DNA from: Synechococcus sp. CBW1107 | Lineage (GTDB): Bacteria; Cyanobacteriota; Cyanobacteriia; PCC-6307; Cyanobiaceae | Direction of reading: 5' to 3' | Assembly: GCF_015841355.1 (NCBI RefSeq) | Contig: NZ_CP064908.1 | Location: 1,922,001 to 1,986,000 of the forward strand | DNA length: 64,000 nt | Shown here: positions 39,920 to 49,318 of the stretch, piece after piece | Layout: every line of letters begins with the position of its first letter | Position numbering within the stretch: position 1 is the stretch's first letter | Position numbers and translations under genes: made by a program | Notes under the pieces: generated by a model | Seen by the model: the letters and a program-made list of their open reading frames with translations, nothing else | Databases searched by the model: none | What the model was told of the DNA's origin: nothing

Positions 39920-41539
39920 TCAGGCCGGTGCCGGCAACCGGGGGCAGGCCTCCACCAGCTGGCGCGTGATCACGGCCTGGGGCCGCTCGAGCATCGCTCC
40001 GGCGGGCCCTTCCTCCACGATTCGCCCCCCGTCGAGCACGATCAGCCGCTGGCAGAAGCCGCCGGCCACAGCCAGGTCGTGGGTCACGAAGATCAAGCCC
40101 AGGCCGAGACGGCCCTGAAGCTGCCGCAGCAGGGCCAGCACCTCCGCCTGCACCTCGGCGTCGAGCATGCTCACGCTCTCATCGCAGAGCAGCACCTTCG
40201 GCTCCAGCACCAGGGCGCGGGCGATCGCAACCCGTTGCTGCTGGCCGCCGGAGAGCTGACGCGGCAGGCGGTTCTCGTAGAGCTCCGGCGGCTCCAGCCC
40301 AACGGTGGCCAGCCTGTCACGGGCCCTGGCCCGGGCTTCGGAGCGGCTGGCCAGGCCATGGATCAGCAGCGGATCCGCCACCGCCTCCCCCACTGTCATG
40401 CTCGGATTGAGGCAGGCCAGCGGATCCTGGAACACCATCTGCAGGCTGCGGCGGGCCCGGGCCAGCTCGGCCCCGCCCATCCGGAGCAGGTCGCGGCCCT
40501 CCAGGCTCACGCGACCGCCCCGCACCGGCGTCAGACCCATCAGGGCACGGCAGAGGGTGCTCTTGCCGCAGCCTGATGCTCCCACCACCCCGAGGGTTTC
40601 GCCCGGCCCAAGGCGCAGGCTCACTCCATCGACGGCCTTCAGCCAGCGCCGTCGCCAGGGTGCCGAGGGTAGGGGATGCCAGCAGCGCAGTTCCTCCAGT
40701 TCCAGCAGGGGTGCCGTGTCGGTCGAGGGCGGGGTGTGGCTGCCTTCCCGGGCACGGGCCGCCGCCACCAGCCGCTGGCTGAGCGGTGCCTTCGGAGCGC
40801 TCAGCAGGCCGCCGGCCGGGCCCTCCTCCACCACCTGACCATGGTCGAGCACCGCGATGCGCTGGCACCAGCGCCCCGCCATGGCGAGGTCGTGGCTGAT
40901 CAGCAGCAGGGCACTGCCGCTGTCCCGGCAGAGGTCGGTGAGCTCGGCCATCACCTGGGCCGCCACGGCCACATCCAGGCTGGTGGTGGGCTCATCGGCG
41001 ATCACCAGCGCCGGCTCCAGGGCCATGGCCAGGGCGATCGCCAGCCGCTGGCGCATGCCGCCGCTGAACTCATGGGGATAGCTCCCATAGCGATCCGTGC
41101 CGATGCCCACCCGCTCCAGCAGTTGCCGCGCCCGCTGGCGCACCCTGGCCCGATCCCAGTCGGGACGATGGGCCGAGAGGGTGTCGCTGAGGTGCTCACC
41201 GATGCGCAGCAGCGGGTTCAGCCTCGTCATCGGGTCCTGGAACACCAGCCCCACGGCCTCACCCCGCAGTCGGCGCAGGGCCGGACGCTTCAGCTCGCGG
41301 GGGTCCTCGCCGGCCAGCCGCAGGCCGCCGCTGCAGCGGCTGCCGGGTGGGAGCAACTGCAGCACGGCCCGCGCGACCGTGCTCTTGCCGCAGCCGGATG
41401 GACCCACCAGCGCGAGGGTGTCACCGGAGCCCAGGCGCAGGTTGAGGCCATCGAGGGTCGGCGCTCCGCTGCTGCCCGGGTAGCTCACGATCAGATCGCT
41501 GATCTCCAGCACCGGCTCGGTGGCACGCATGACGGCCAT
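39920..41539 (-). CDS. ABC transporter with two ATP-binding domains (oligopeptide/nickel type)
   Basis: A 539-residue fused DppD-DppF-like ATPase. Domain 1 (about 10-250): Walker A GPSGCGKST, signature SGGMRQR, Walker B LVIADEPTT. Domain 2 (about 265-530): Walker A GASGCGKST, signature SGGQQQR, Walker B VLLCDESVS (Ser/Val after the Glu is a little unusual). The region between includes the Trp-rich loop typical of the OppF-like half. Substrate is unknown; no permease or binding-protein gene lies nearby, so the partners are elsewhere. ATG 41539 or 41530 could start it; the frame remains open upstream, but there it is antisense to relA/spoT. Confidence 0.9.
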   Translation of the reverse strand: MAVMRATEPVLEISDLIVSYPGSSGAPTLDGLNLRLGSGDTLALVGPSGCGKSTVARAVLQLLPPGSRCSGGLRLAGEDPRELKRPALRRLRGEAVGLVFQDPMTRLNPLLRIGEHLSDTLSAHRPDWDRARVRQRARQLLERVGIGTDRYGSYPHEFSGGMRQRLAIALAMALEPALVIADEPTTSLDVAVAAQVMAELTDLCRDSGSALLLISHDLAMAGRWCQRIAVLDHGQVVEEGPAGGLLSAPKAPLSQRLVAAARAREGSHTPPSTDTAPLLELEELRCWHPLPSAPWRRRWLKAVDGVSLRLGPGETLGVVGASGCGKSTLCRALMGLTPVRGGRVSLEGRDLLRMGGAELARARRSLQMVFQDPLACLNPSMTVGEAVADPLLIHGLASRSEARARARDRLATVGLEPPELYENRLPRQLSGGQQQRVAIARALVLEPKVLLCDESVSMLDAEVQAEVLALLRQLQGRLGLGLIFVTHDLAVAGGFCQRLIVLDGGRIVEEGPAGAMLERPQAVITRQLVEACPRLPAPA

Positions 41540-41644
41540 GGGACGCGGCGGATCAGGACGTGCTGGCCCAGCATGGGAGAGCTGCGGCTGCAGCCGTGGT
41601 TTTGTTGCGTGATCTGCATACGATGGGTGCAGAAGCGTCCGGTG

Positions 41645-44044
41645 ATGCTCGATACCGCCGTTGGAATCAAGGACAACGTTGCGGGCGAGAGCTTCGGCAC
41701 CGATCTGGTTGCCGGACTGAGCCCGGGGCTGGTCGCTGGCTGTGATGATCCGCCGCCCCCGGAGGGTGAGTCGTCCCCGGCCCCAGGTCTGCGACGGAGG
41801 CCGATCCGCACCCCCGACGACTACGGGGTGAAACTGCCCGAGTGGCTCAGGGAGTGCATCCTCCACGTGCCCCCTGCCGATGGGGAGACCTGCCCCACCG
41901 ATCCTGAAGCTCTGCTGGCGGCCGCTTTTGATTTCGCCTTCCAGCTCCACGACGGCCAGGTGAGAGCCACAGGCGAGCCCTACATCATTCATCCGGTGGC
42001 CGTCGCTGACCTGCTGCGCGACATCGGCGCCAGCGCTGGGGTGATCGCCGCAGGTTTCCTGCACGACGTGGTCGAGGACACCGATGTCACACCTGAAGAC
42101 CTCGAGGTTCATTTCGGTGCCGAGGTGCGCGCTCTGGTGGAGGGGGTCACCAAGCTGGGCGGCATTCACTTCACCAACCACACCGAAGCCCAGGCCGAGA
42201 ACCTGCGCCGCATGTTCCTGGCCATGGCCAGTGACATCCGCGTGGTGCTGGTGAAGCTCGCGGACCGACTGCACAACATGCGCACCCTCGGGGCCCTCAA
42301 GCCCGAGAAGCAGCAGCGGATCGCCCGCGAAACCCGCGAGATCTACGCACCCCTGGCCAACCGCCTCGGCATCGGCCGCTTCAAGTGGGAACTCGAAGAC
42401 CTCGCCTTCAAGATCCTGGAGCCCGAGGCCTACAACGAGATCAAGCAGCAGGTGGCCAGCAAGCGCAGTGACCGGGAGGAGCGGCTGGCCGCGACGGTGG
42501 CCCTGCTGATGCAACGGCTTCGGGGCGCAGGTCTGCACGACTGCGAGGTGAGTGGCCGGCCCAAGCATCTCTATGGCATCTGGAGCAAGATGCAGATGCA
42601 GCAGAAGGCCTTCCACGAAATCTTCGATGTGGCGGCCCTGCGCATCCTGACGCCCAACCTCGAGAGCTGTTATCGCGCCCTGGCGGTGGTTCACGACACC
42701 TTCCGCCCGATCCCCGGCCGCTTCAAGGACTACATCGGACTGCCCAAGCCCAACGGTTATCAGTCCCTGCATACGGCCGTCATCGGCCGCCACCGGCCGA
42801 TCGAGGTGCAGATCCGCACCACCGAGATGCACCAGGTGGCGGAGTACGGAATCGCGGCCCACTGGAAATACAAGGAGGGGGGATCACCGGCCTCGGCCGG
42901 TGCCGCCGAACGCTTCAACTGGCTGCGACAACTGGTTGACTGGCAACAGGATGATGGCGGCGAGGACAGCAGCGACTACCTCGCGTCCATCAAGGAAGAC
43001 CTCTTCGACGAGGAGGTTTTCGTGTTCACGCCCCAGGGGGATGTGGTGGGGTTGCGCAAGGGCTCCACGGCCGTGGATTTTGCCTTCCGCATCCACTCGG
43101 AAGTGGGGAACCACTGCCAGGGCGTGCGCATCAATGACCGTCTCTGCCCGCTGGCCACGCCGCTGCGCAACGGTGACTTCGTGCAGATCATCACGGCGAA
43201 GTCGGCGCATCCGAGCCTCGACTGGCTCAACTTCGTGGCGACACCCACCGCCCGCAACCGCATCCGTCAGTGGTACAAGCGCAGCCACCGCCAGGACAAC
43301 ATCCAGCGGGGGACCGCCATGCTCGAGCGGGAGCTGGGACGTGACGGCTTCGACGCTCTGCTCAACGGCGAGGCGATCGCCAAGGTGGCCCGCCGCTGCA
43401 ATCTGGTGGGCACCGAGGACCTGCTGGCCGCCCTCGGCTTCGGTGGCGTCACTCTGCAGCAGGTGGTCAACCGTCTGCGTGAGGAGGTGCGCCTCAGCAC
43501 CGCGGCTGCGGCACCGGTGCTCAGCAACGAAGATCTGGCCCGCAGCGTTTCGGACCAGCCCATGCTGCCCCCGCCGTCTCCTGCGGAGAGCGGCGGCAGC
43601 CCGATCCTGGGGCTCGAGGGCCTGGAGTACCGGCTTGGGGGCTGCTGCTGTCCCCTCCCCGGCGAGGCGATCGTGGGCAGTGTCGCCCTGGGGAACCATG
43701 GCATCACCATTCACCGCCAGGACTGCAGCAACGTGGCTGCCGTCCCGGTCGAGCGCCGGTTGCCCGTGCGCTGGAATCCCGCGGCCGACCAGCAGCGCCG
43801 CCGCTATCCGGTGCAGATCCGCATCGAGGTGCTGGATCGTGTCGGCGTGCTCAAGGACATCCTCACGCGCCTTTCCGACAGCCGCATCAACGTCAGTGAC
43901 GCCAGGGTGCGCACCTCCTACGGCAAACCCGCCCGGATCGACCTCAAGGTCGAGCTCGCCAGCGCCAGTCAGCTGGGCACCACCATGGATCAGATCCGCT
44001 CGATGGCTGACGTGCTCGACATCTGCCGCACCGGCATCGGTTAG
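41645..44044 (+). CDS. spoT: Bifunctional (p)ppGpp synthetase/hydrolase
   Basis: A 799-residue Rel/Spo homologue that makes and degrades the alarmone (p)ppGpp. The HD hydrolase domain (about 85-240) has QLHDGQVRATGEPYIIHP and the HD pair in LHDVVEDTD. The synthetase domain (about 300-430) has RFKDYIGLPKPNGYQSLHT and EYGIAAHWKYKEG. The TGS domain follows (VFVFTPQGDVVGLRKGSTAVDFAF), then a zinc-finger-like CCCPLPG region, and a C-terminal ACT domain (RIEVLDRVGVLKDILTRLSD). ATG 41645 is preceded by open frame, but family N-termini and the divergent gene support it. Confidence 0.95.
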   Translation: MLDTAVGIKDNVAGESFGTDLVAGLSPGLVAGCDDPPPPEGESSPAPGLRRRPIRTPDDYGVKLPEWLRECILHVPPADGETCPTDPEALLAAAFDFAFQLHDGQVRATGEPYIIHPVAVADLLRDIGASAGVIAAGFLHDVVEDTDVTPEDLEVHFGAEVRALVEGVTKLGGIHFTNHTEAQAENLRRMFLAMASDIRVVLVKLADRLHNMRTLGALKPEKQQRIARETREIYAPLANRLGIGRFKWELEDLAFKILEPEAYNEIKQQVASKRSDREERLAATVALLMQRLRGAGLHDCEVSGRPKHLYGIWSKMQMQQKAFHEIFDVAALRILTPNLESCYRALAVVHDTFRPIPGRFKDYIGLPKPNGYQSLHTAVIGRHRPIEVQIRTTEMHQVAEYGIAAHWKYKEGGSPASAGAAERFNWLRQLVDWQQDDGGEDSSDYLASIKEDLFDEEVFVFTPQGDVVGLRKGSTAVDFAFRIHSEVGNHCQGVRINDRLCPLATPLRNGDFVQIITAKSAHPSLDWLNFVATPTARNRIRQWYKRSHRQDNIQRGTAMLERELGRDGFDALLNGEAIAKVARRCNLVGTEDLLAALGFGGVTLQQVVNRLREEVRLSTAAAAPVLSNEDLARSVSDQPMLPPPSPAESGGSPILGLEGLEYRLGGCCCPLPGEAIVGSVALGNHGITIHRQDCSNVAAVPVERRLPVRWNPAADQQRRRYPVQIRIEVLDRVGVLKDILTRLSDSRINVSDARVRTSYGKPARIDLKVELASASQLGTTMDQIRSMADVLDICRTGIG

Positions 44045-44522
44045 GCCTCGCGGCGGAACAGTTTGAACTCTTCGGTGCGCAGTCCCAGCTCCCCGTTGAG
44101 CTCCTGCCAGCCACCCTTGTCCGGCTTGAGACACTGCCTCAGGAAGTCCTCGGTCTTGGGCCCCTCAGGGTCGGTGCGGGTCCAGATCAGGTGGCGATTC
44201 GCAGGCTTGAAGCAGCTGGGCGCAGATCTGGGCCTGGCCCACAGGCAGGCCGCTCCTGGGGTCTCGTCCCGGCCCCCCAGGCACGCCTGGCGATCAGCAG
44301 CAGGCCGGCGCCGGGCATCAGGATCAGGCTCCAGATGGGCAGACCTGCCAGGGGCAGGGCCACCACCAGCAGGGCGAAGCTCGCAGCGGCCACGCGCAGG
44401 CGCCAACGCCTGAGGCTGCAGGTCGTGTCCTGTTCATCGGCCGCGAGGCTCAGCAGATAGACGCCGAGCACCGGAAAGACATTGGCGAACTGGTCAGGAC
44501 ACAATCTGCTTGGCGCTGCCAC
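44041..44522 (-). pseudogene. Decayed partial copy of the adjacent membrane protein gene
   Basis: Two overlapping minus-strand frames match separate parts of the intact gene at 44554-46173. From 44522, QFANVFPVLGVYLLSLAA parallels [16 protein letters not shown] of the intact protein. In another frame, NRHLIWTRT, then EDFLRQCL and EEFKLFRREA, parallel [17 protein letters not shown] and AIRVFRRTP at its C-terminus. The intervening middle (over 200 residues) is deleted and the frame shifts near 44220. This is the remnant of a tandem duplicate. Its 3' end touches relA/spoT by 4 nt. Confidence 0.75.
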
Positions 44523-44553
44523 CCTTGACCGGGGCCATGGGCCCCCCCCCAGC

Positions 44554-46173
44554 TCACGGGGTTCTGCGGAAGACCCTGATCGCCCCGGAGGTGAGCCCCA
44601 TGTCCTGGGTGATCTCCCGCCAGGTGTGCTCGTCGCGGTTCAGACACTCCAGAAGAAAGTCTTCGCTGTGGCGACCTCCCCTCCCGGTGCGGGTCCAGAT
44701 CAGGTGACGGTGGCGCGGGTCGGTGAGCTGGGCACAGGCCTGTTCGTCGCTGATGGCCAGGCCGATCCGATCGGTTGCCCAGGAGCGCCGCATCCCGTAG
44801 GGATCCAGGCTCCAGCTGGGGTGAACTCCCACGGTGGAGGACGGCTGATCCAGCTGCCAGTGCAGGGAGAAATCCTGGGGTGAGGTGAACGTGCCAGCCT
44901 CTCCCTTCAGGGTTCGCAGCTGCTGGATCAACCGCTCCCGATCGACCTCCACCGCATCCGCTGCCCTGGCGTCTGCCCCGACGGCCAGGATCTCCGCCAC
45001 GAAGACGTTGTTCACCAGGATCAGCGAGAGCGCAAGGGCGAAGGCGGTGCCTGTTCGCCGCAGTCCGAGGCTGGAGGACCGCTCCAGGGCGGCCATGCCG
45101 CTGGCCACGATCAGCACCACCGGCACGATCGCCATCAGCACGTAATGCCTCCAGAAGTGGGTGGAGCTGAAGGAGAGGATCAACCCCCCCAGGAACACCA
45201 GGCTCAGCAGCGGCACCATCAGGCTCCGAGCGGAGGAACCTCCCCGGCCTCGCCTGGCCTGACGGGCCAGGCTCACCACCCCAAGCAGCGGGATCACCAG
45301 CAGCATCCAGAGCTCCACCCCCGCCACCGATGCTCCCGCCACCTGCCTGAACAGTTCACCCAGGCCCTGGTGGTCCCCGGGGCGCTGGGCGCTCCACTCC
45401 AGCGGCAGAAGCACTGCTCCCGCCCAGAGTCGGGCCGGTCCATCGCTGATCCCCAGGTAGGGAAGCCCCATCAGCACGGCCCCCAGCCCGGCGCCCGCCG
45501 TCAGCCAGCCCAGCCCGCTCAGGCGCCGCCGACGGCTCCAGGATCCCGGCCAGGGCAGCAGCGTCAGCGTCACCAGCAGCAGGGGCAGCAGCAGGTTGGG
45601 ACGCACGGCCACCGACAGGAACAGGCAGAAGCCCACGGCTGCCAGGCCGGCCCGTCGCGTGCTCGGCAACTGCAGGGCCAGCACGGCCAGGGCAACCACC
45701 AGGAAGGCATTCGCGAACTGGTGAAGATGGCCGGAGAGGCCGCCGAGCATCTTCTGGCTCATGGTCACGTACAGAACGGCGCCGCCGACCGGCACCAGCG
45801 AGCCATCCCGCAGCGGCAGCAGGCCGCCTCGGGCCAGCTGGCGGATCGCCAGGGCCAGCAGCAGGCCGCCGCCGAGGTTGAGCAGCAGGGTCAGCATCCG
45901 GTGGGCCCGGATCGATCCCAGCCAGGCCGAGGGTGCATAGAGCACCTGGATGATCGGCCACTTGGCGTTGAAGCCCTCCTCGTACATCAGTCGACCGTGC
46001 AGCAGCCTTCTGCCCAGATGGAGGTAGGTGTCCACATCCAGGTCGTAGTGGCCCGCGGCCGTCGGTGCCTGCCAGAGCCGCAGGACCAGTCCTGCGGCGA
46101 TCAGCAGCCAGAGCCCGGTGAGGGCGATCCCGACCGGCTGACGAGCTGCTGGTCCGGAGGGTGATTCCAGCAC
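44554..46173 (-). CDS. Multi-span membrane protein, glycosyltransferase-like, unknown
   Basis: A 539-residue protein from GTG 46173, with about 10 hydrophobic helices spread over residues 15-410. A soluble C-terminal domain of about 110 residues ends in [23 protein letters not shown]. After the first helix comes an acidic loop [18 protein letters not shown], which recalls the Asp-containing first periplasmic loop of GT-C (PMT/ArnT-type) glycosyltransferases. That assignment is tentative. A longer in-frame start at 46335 would run antisense into the selO remnant. A broken copy of this gene lies directly downstream. Confidence 0.65.
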   Translation of the reverse strand: MLESPSGPAARQPVGIALTGLWLLIAAGLVLRLWQAPTAAGHYDLDVDTYLHLGRRLLHGRLMYEEGFNAKWPIIQVLYAPSAWLGSIRAHRMLTLLLNLGGGLLLALAIRQLARGGLLPLRDGSLVPVGGAVLYVTMSQKMLGGLSGHLHQFANAFLVVALAVLALQLPSTRRAGLAAVGFCLFLSVAVRPNLLLPLLLVTLTLLPWPGSWSRRRRLSGLGWLTAGAGLGAVLMGLPYLGISDGPARLWAGAVLLPLEWSAQRPGDHQGLGELFRQVAGASVAGVELWMLLVIPLLGVVSLARQARRGRGGSSARSLMVPLLSLVFLGGLILSFSSTHFWRHYVLMAIVPVVLIVASGMAALERSSSLGLRRTGTAFALALSLILVNNVFVAEILAVGADARAADAVEVDRERLIQQLRTLKGEAGTFTSPQDFSLHWQLDQPSSTVGVHPSWSLDPYGMRRSWATDRIGLAISDEQACAQLTDPRHRHLIWTRTGRGGRHSEDFLLECLNRDEHTWREITQDMGLTSGAIRVFRRTP

Positions 46174-46232
46174 GGTCGACCTGGTCTCGAGCCTCGTTTC
46201 TAGGGTGCGACCAGCCAAGGGCGACCCGGGTG

Positions 46233-47234
46233 ATGCACGAGCGTCCGAATCCGCTGCTCGCCTTGCCGTTCGAGTCGTCGCTCGAGGGTCTCGGCCCTGA
46301 CTACTGGGACGTGGTGGAGGCGGCCCGCTTCCCACTCACCCGGTTGCGCTTCCGCAACGATGATCTGCTGGCCCAGCTCGGCCTGGATCCGGCCGCCGTC
46401 CGTGATCAGGATCTGGAAGCCGCCTATGGCCGGTTCGAGGCGCGCACCCCTCTGCTGGCGCTGAGCTACCACGGCTTTCAGTTCGGCAGCGACAACCCCT
46501 TCCTGGGAGACGGTCGCGGCTTCCTTTACGGGCAGCTGCGCCATCGCCGGGGGGACCTGCAGGACCTGGGAACCAAGGGCTCCGGCACCACCCCCTGCAT
46601 CGACTGGGTGTCACCACCAGCCGCACCCTCAGCCTGGTGGAAACAGGCGAGGACCTCTGGCGGGGGGACGAGCCCTCTCCGACCCGCAGCTCCGTGATGG
46701 TGCGCATGGCCCGCACCCACCTGCGTTTCGGCAGCTGCGAGCGGCTGTTGCACCGGTGAGAGCCCGCAGCCCTCGAGCGTCTGTTGCGCCATGTGGTGGC
46801 GAACCACTACCCCCGCATCGTCGCCGCCCATCCCGAAGTGTCCGGCGGAACCAGCGAACCGGCGCTGCTGGCCTTCTACGGCGAGCTGGTGGAGCGGGTG
46901 GCACGGCTGGCGGCGGAGTGGATGGCCGCCGGCTTCACGCACGGGGTGCTCAACACCGACAACATGTCGCTAAACCTGGCAAGCCTGGCGTGACGCCTGG
47001 TGGGCCACCGGTTCGGCCCTTTCGAGTGAACGGCAGGCGACGATCGCCACCACCCTGCGGCGCTGGAATCTGCCGGAACCGCCGGTGCGGTCCTGCATCG
47101 AGAGGATCTGGGCGGGCATCGATGAGCGCGATGACTGGCAACCCCTGCATGACTGGCTGGACCGGTGCGGATCCAGCCACAGCGCCGGATCCGGGTGCTC
47201 GGCGCTACAGCTTCAAGCGCAGGATTCTGTCTGA
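46233..47234 (+). pseudogene. selO: Remnant of selO (protein adenylyltransferase SelO/YdiU)
   Basis: SelO is a pseudokinase-fold enzyme that AMPylates proteins. Four pieces are visible. Piece 1 runs from ATG 46233 to about 46600, with [25 protein letters not shown] and [13 protein letters not shown]. About 20 codons are then missing and the frame shifts. Piece 2 has [26 protein letters not shown] up to an in-frame TGA at 46757. Piece 3, in the same frame, has RLAAEWMAAGFTHGVLNTDNMSL and then stops at 46993. A large deletion removes the catalytic DYGPF region and the central part. Piece 4, in a third frame from about 46983, has ERIWAGIDERDDWQPLHDWL and stops at 47234. It cannot be functional. 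Confidence 0.85.
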
Positions 47235-47269
47235 ATTCCTTCACCGATTCCCTTCTGGCATGTGTTGCC

Positions 47270-47455
47270 ATGACTTCCGAACAAGCCGCCCAACTGATCG
47301 ACGACACCCTGGATCTGGTGCATCAACGACTCCAGGCCCTTGATGCAGTCCAGAAGCGCAGGGAGCACAAGGCTCTGGCCGAGGAGTTCCGTGAATGGCG
47401 TCAACCCAGCGGAGGTCACATCGATCTGATGCTCTGCCCTGGGTTCGGCGGCTGA
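47270..47455 (+). CDS. Small helical protein, unknown
   Basis: A 61-residue frame with ATG 47270. It is highly helical and charged (QLIDDTLDLVHQRLQALDAVQKRREHKALAEEF) and ends in a hydrophobic, Cys-containing tail (LMLCPGFGG). It lies just after the selO remnant and overlaps the convergent DUF2062 gene by 40 nt. The balanced composition suggests a real small gene, but no family is recognised. Confidence 0.45.
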   Translation: MTSEQAAQLIDDTLDLVHQRLQALDAVQKRREHKALAEEFREWRQPSGGHIDLMLCPGFGG

Positions 47456-47946
47456 CGTTCCAGCCAGCGCCAGTAGATCACCCCCAGCATGGATGCGCTG
47501 ACGGTCCCCACGATCGTCGAGCCCAGCAGCAGTCGGCTGGAGAAGGACCAGCCCAGCTCCCAGATCCCCTGTTCCTTCAGCACGGCCATGCTGGGCCAGC
47601 CATGGCCGGGTCCCAGCAGCCAGCAGCCCAGCTGGTAGTTGAACCAGTAGAGGGGCACATAAGTGAGCGGGTTGCTGATCCAGGTCCCGGCAGCCGCCAG
47701 CAGATGGTTCCCTCTCACCAGGCTGGCCAGAGCCACTCCAAGCAGGGTCTGGAGCCCGAAGAAGGGGTAGCAGCCGCAGAACACCCCTGCCGCCAGCCCG
47801 CGGGCCCGCTGGCCGTGGCTTCCCTCCTGCTCCCACAGCCAGCGGATCCAGCGCCGGAATCGGATCAGGGCGCCGGTCCACCATCGACGCCACCGAGACT
47901 GGCGGGGACCCTGGCCATCGGGCTGCTTGGACTCGGACGACACCAT
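47416..47946 (-). CDS. DUF2062-domain membrane protein
   Basis: A 176-residue inner-membrane protein. The DUF2062 core begins after a basic Trp-rich N-terminus (RWRRWWTGALIRFRRWIRWLW): GLAAGVFCGCYPFFGLQTLLGVALASL, then WISNPLTYVPLYWFNYQLG, two to three hydrophobic segments. The family occurs in cyanobacteria and proteobacteria without a known role. ATG 47946 gives the shorter form. Its start overlaps that of mnmE (TTG 47927) on the opposite strand by 20 nt. Confidence 0.8.
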   Translation of the reverse strand: MVSSESKQPDGQGPRQSRWRRWWTGALIRFRRWIRWLWEQEGSHGQRARGLAAGVFCGCYPFFGLQTLLGVALASLVRGNHLLAAAGTWISNPLTYVPLYWFNYQLGCWLLGPGHGWPSMAVLKEQGIWELGWSFSSRLLLGSTIVGTVSASMLGVIYWRWLERQPPNPGQSIRSM

Positions 47947-49279
47947 TGCTGCGATTGCCACGGCGCTGGCGCCCGGAGAGGGAAGTGTGGCGATCGTAAG
48001 AATCTCCGGACCCCAGGCGGAGCCCATCGGTCGCGACCTCTTCGAGGCGCCCGGGGATCAGCCCTGGGGGAGTCATCGCGTGCTTTACGGACATGTGCGC
48101 GATCCAGGCAGCGGGGAGCGGCTGGATGAGGCCCTGCTGCTGCTGATGAAGGCACCCCGCAGCTTCACCCGCGAGGACGTGGTGGAGCTGCACTGCCACG
48201 GGGGTCTGATCGCCGTGTCCCATGTGCTGGACCTGGTGCTGCGCAGCGGTGCGCGCCGGGCGCGGCCGGGGGAGTTCAGCCAGAGGGCCTTCCTCAACGG
48301 CCGGCTCGACCTCACTCGCGCCGAAGCGATCAGCGACCTGATCACGGCAAGAAGCCGGCGGGCGGCCCAGCTGGCCCTGGCGGGCCTCGATGGCGGCCTG
48401 CAGCGGCGGATCGGCACCCTGCGGGAGCGTCTGCTCGATCAGCTGGCGGAGCTGGAGGCCCGGGTTGACTTCGAGGAGGATCTGCCCCCTCTCGATCCGC
48501 AGGCCCTGGTGGTGGAGCTGGAGGCGGTGCGTCAGGAGCTGAAGGTTCTGGTGGCGGAGGCGAGCGTGGGCCAGCTGCTGCGCGAGGGACTGAAGGTGGC
48601 GATCATCGGCCGCCCCAATGTGGGCAAATCCAGCCTGCTCAATGCCCTCAGCCGCCGGGAGCGCGCGATCGTGACCGAGCTGCCGGGCACCACCCGCGAT
48701 CTGCTGGAGAGCGAACTGGTGCTGCAGGGGGTGCCGCTCACCCTGCTGGACACCGCGGGCATCCGCTCCACCGACGACCCTGTGGAGCGGCTGGGCATCG
48801 AACGCAGCCGCCAGGCCCTGGCCAGCGCCGACGCGGTGCTGCTGCTGGTGGACCTCGCTCAGGGCTGGACACAAGCCGACGCGGAGCTCCATGCCCAGAT
48901 GCCCGCAGGCGTGCCGTCGCTTGTGGTGGGCAACAAAGCTGACAGGGCCGCAGGAGCACCCCCGGCCCAGGTTGATGTGGTGATCAGTGCCCTCACGGGC
49001 AGCGGCCTCGAGGCCTTGGCCGAGGCCCTGCTGTCCCGCTGCGGCCACAGCCTGGGCCAGGGGCTGGAGGTGGCGCTCAATGCCCGCCAGCGGGATCTGG
49101 CGGAGGCCGCCGCCACGGCCCTGGACGACTCCCTGGCGGCGGCCTCCGCCGGCCTGCCCTGGGATTTCTGGACCATCGACCTGCGCCAGGCCGCCCGCAG
49201 CCTCGGAGAGATCACCGGCGAAGAGGTGAACGAGGCGGTGCTCGATCGGGTCTTCTCCCGCTTCTGCATCGGCAAGTAG
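47927..49279 (+). CDS. mnmE: tRNA uridine-5-carboxymethylaminomethyl modification GTPase MnmE
   Basis: MnmE (450 aa), with MnmG, modifies the wobble uridine of several tRNAs. The N-terminal formyl-THF-binding domain has DTIAAIATALAPGEGSVAIVRISG. A helical domain follows, and an inserted G domain has G1 IIGRPNVGKSSLLNAL, G2 ELPGTTRD, G3 LLDTAGIR and G4 VGNKAD. It ends in the conserved CIGK, with the essential Cys. The start is a TTG (47927), supported by the conserved N-terminus DDTIAAIATA. This is one of few TTG starts in the window. Confidence 0.97.
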   Translation: MDSDDTIAAIATALAPGEGSVAIVRISGPQAEPIGRDLFEAPGDQPWGSHRVLYGHVRDPGSGERLDEALLLLMKAPRSFTREDVVELHCHGGLIAVSHVLDLVLRSGARRARPGEFSQRAFLNGRLDLTRAEAISDLITARSRRAAQLALAGLDGGLQRRIGTLRERLLDQLAELEARVDFEEDLPPLDPQALVVELEAVRQELKVLVAEASVGQLLREGLKVAIIGRPNVGKSSLLNALSRRERAIVTELPGTTRDLLESELVLQGVPLTLLDTAGIRSTDDPVERLGIERSRQALASADAVLLLVDLAQGWTQADAELHAQMPAGVPSLVVGNKADRAAGAPPAQVDVVISALTGSGLEALAEALLSRCGHSLGQGLEVALNARQRDLAEAAATALDDSLAAASAGLPWDFWTIDLRQAARSLGEITGEEVNEAVLDRVFSRFCIGK

Positions 49280-49318
49280 GCCCGCCCAGGCCATCAGGAT
49301 GGTGAACCAGGTCCACCC

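Noticed and set aside
39920..42862. A very long minus-strand open frame extending upstream of the ABC ATPase over relA/spoT
   Set aside because: Only the part up to 41539 encodes ABC domains; the rest is antisense to the clearly conserved relA/spoT and is a product of high GC content.
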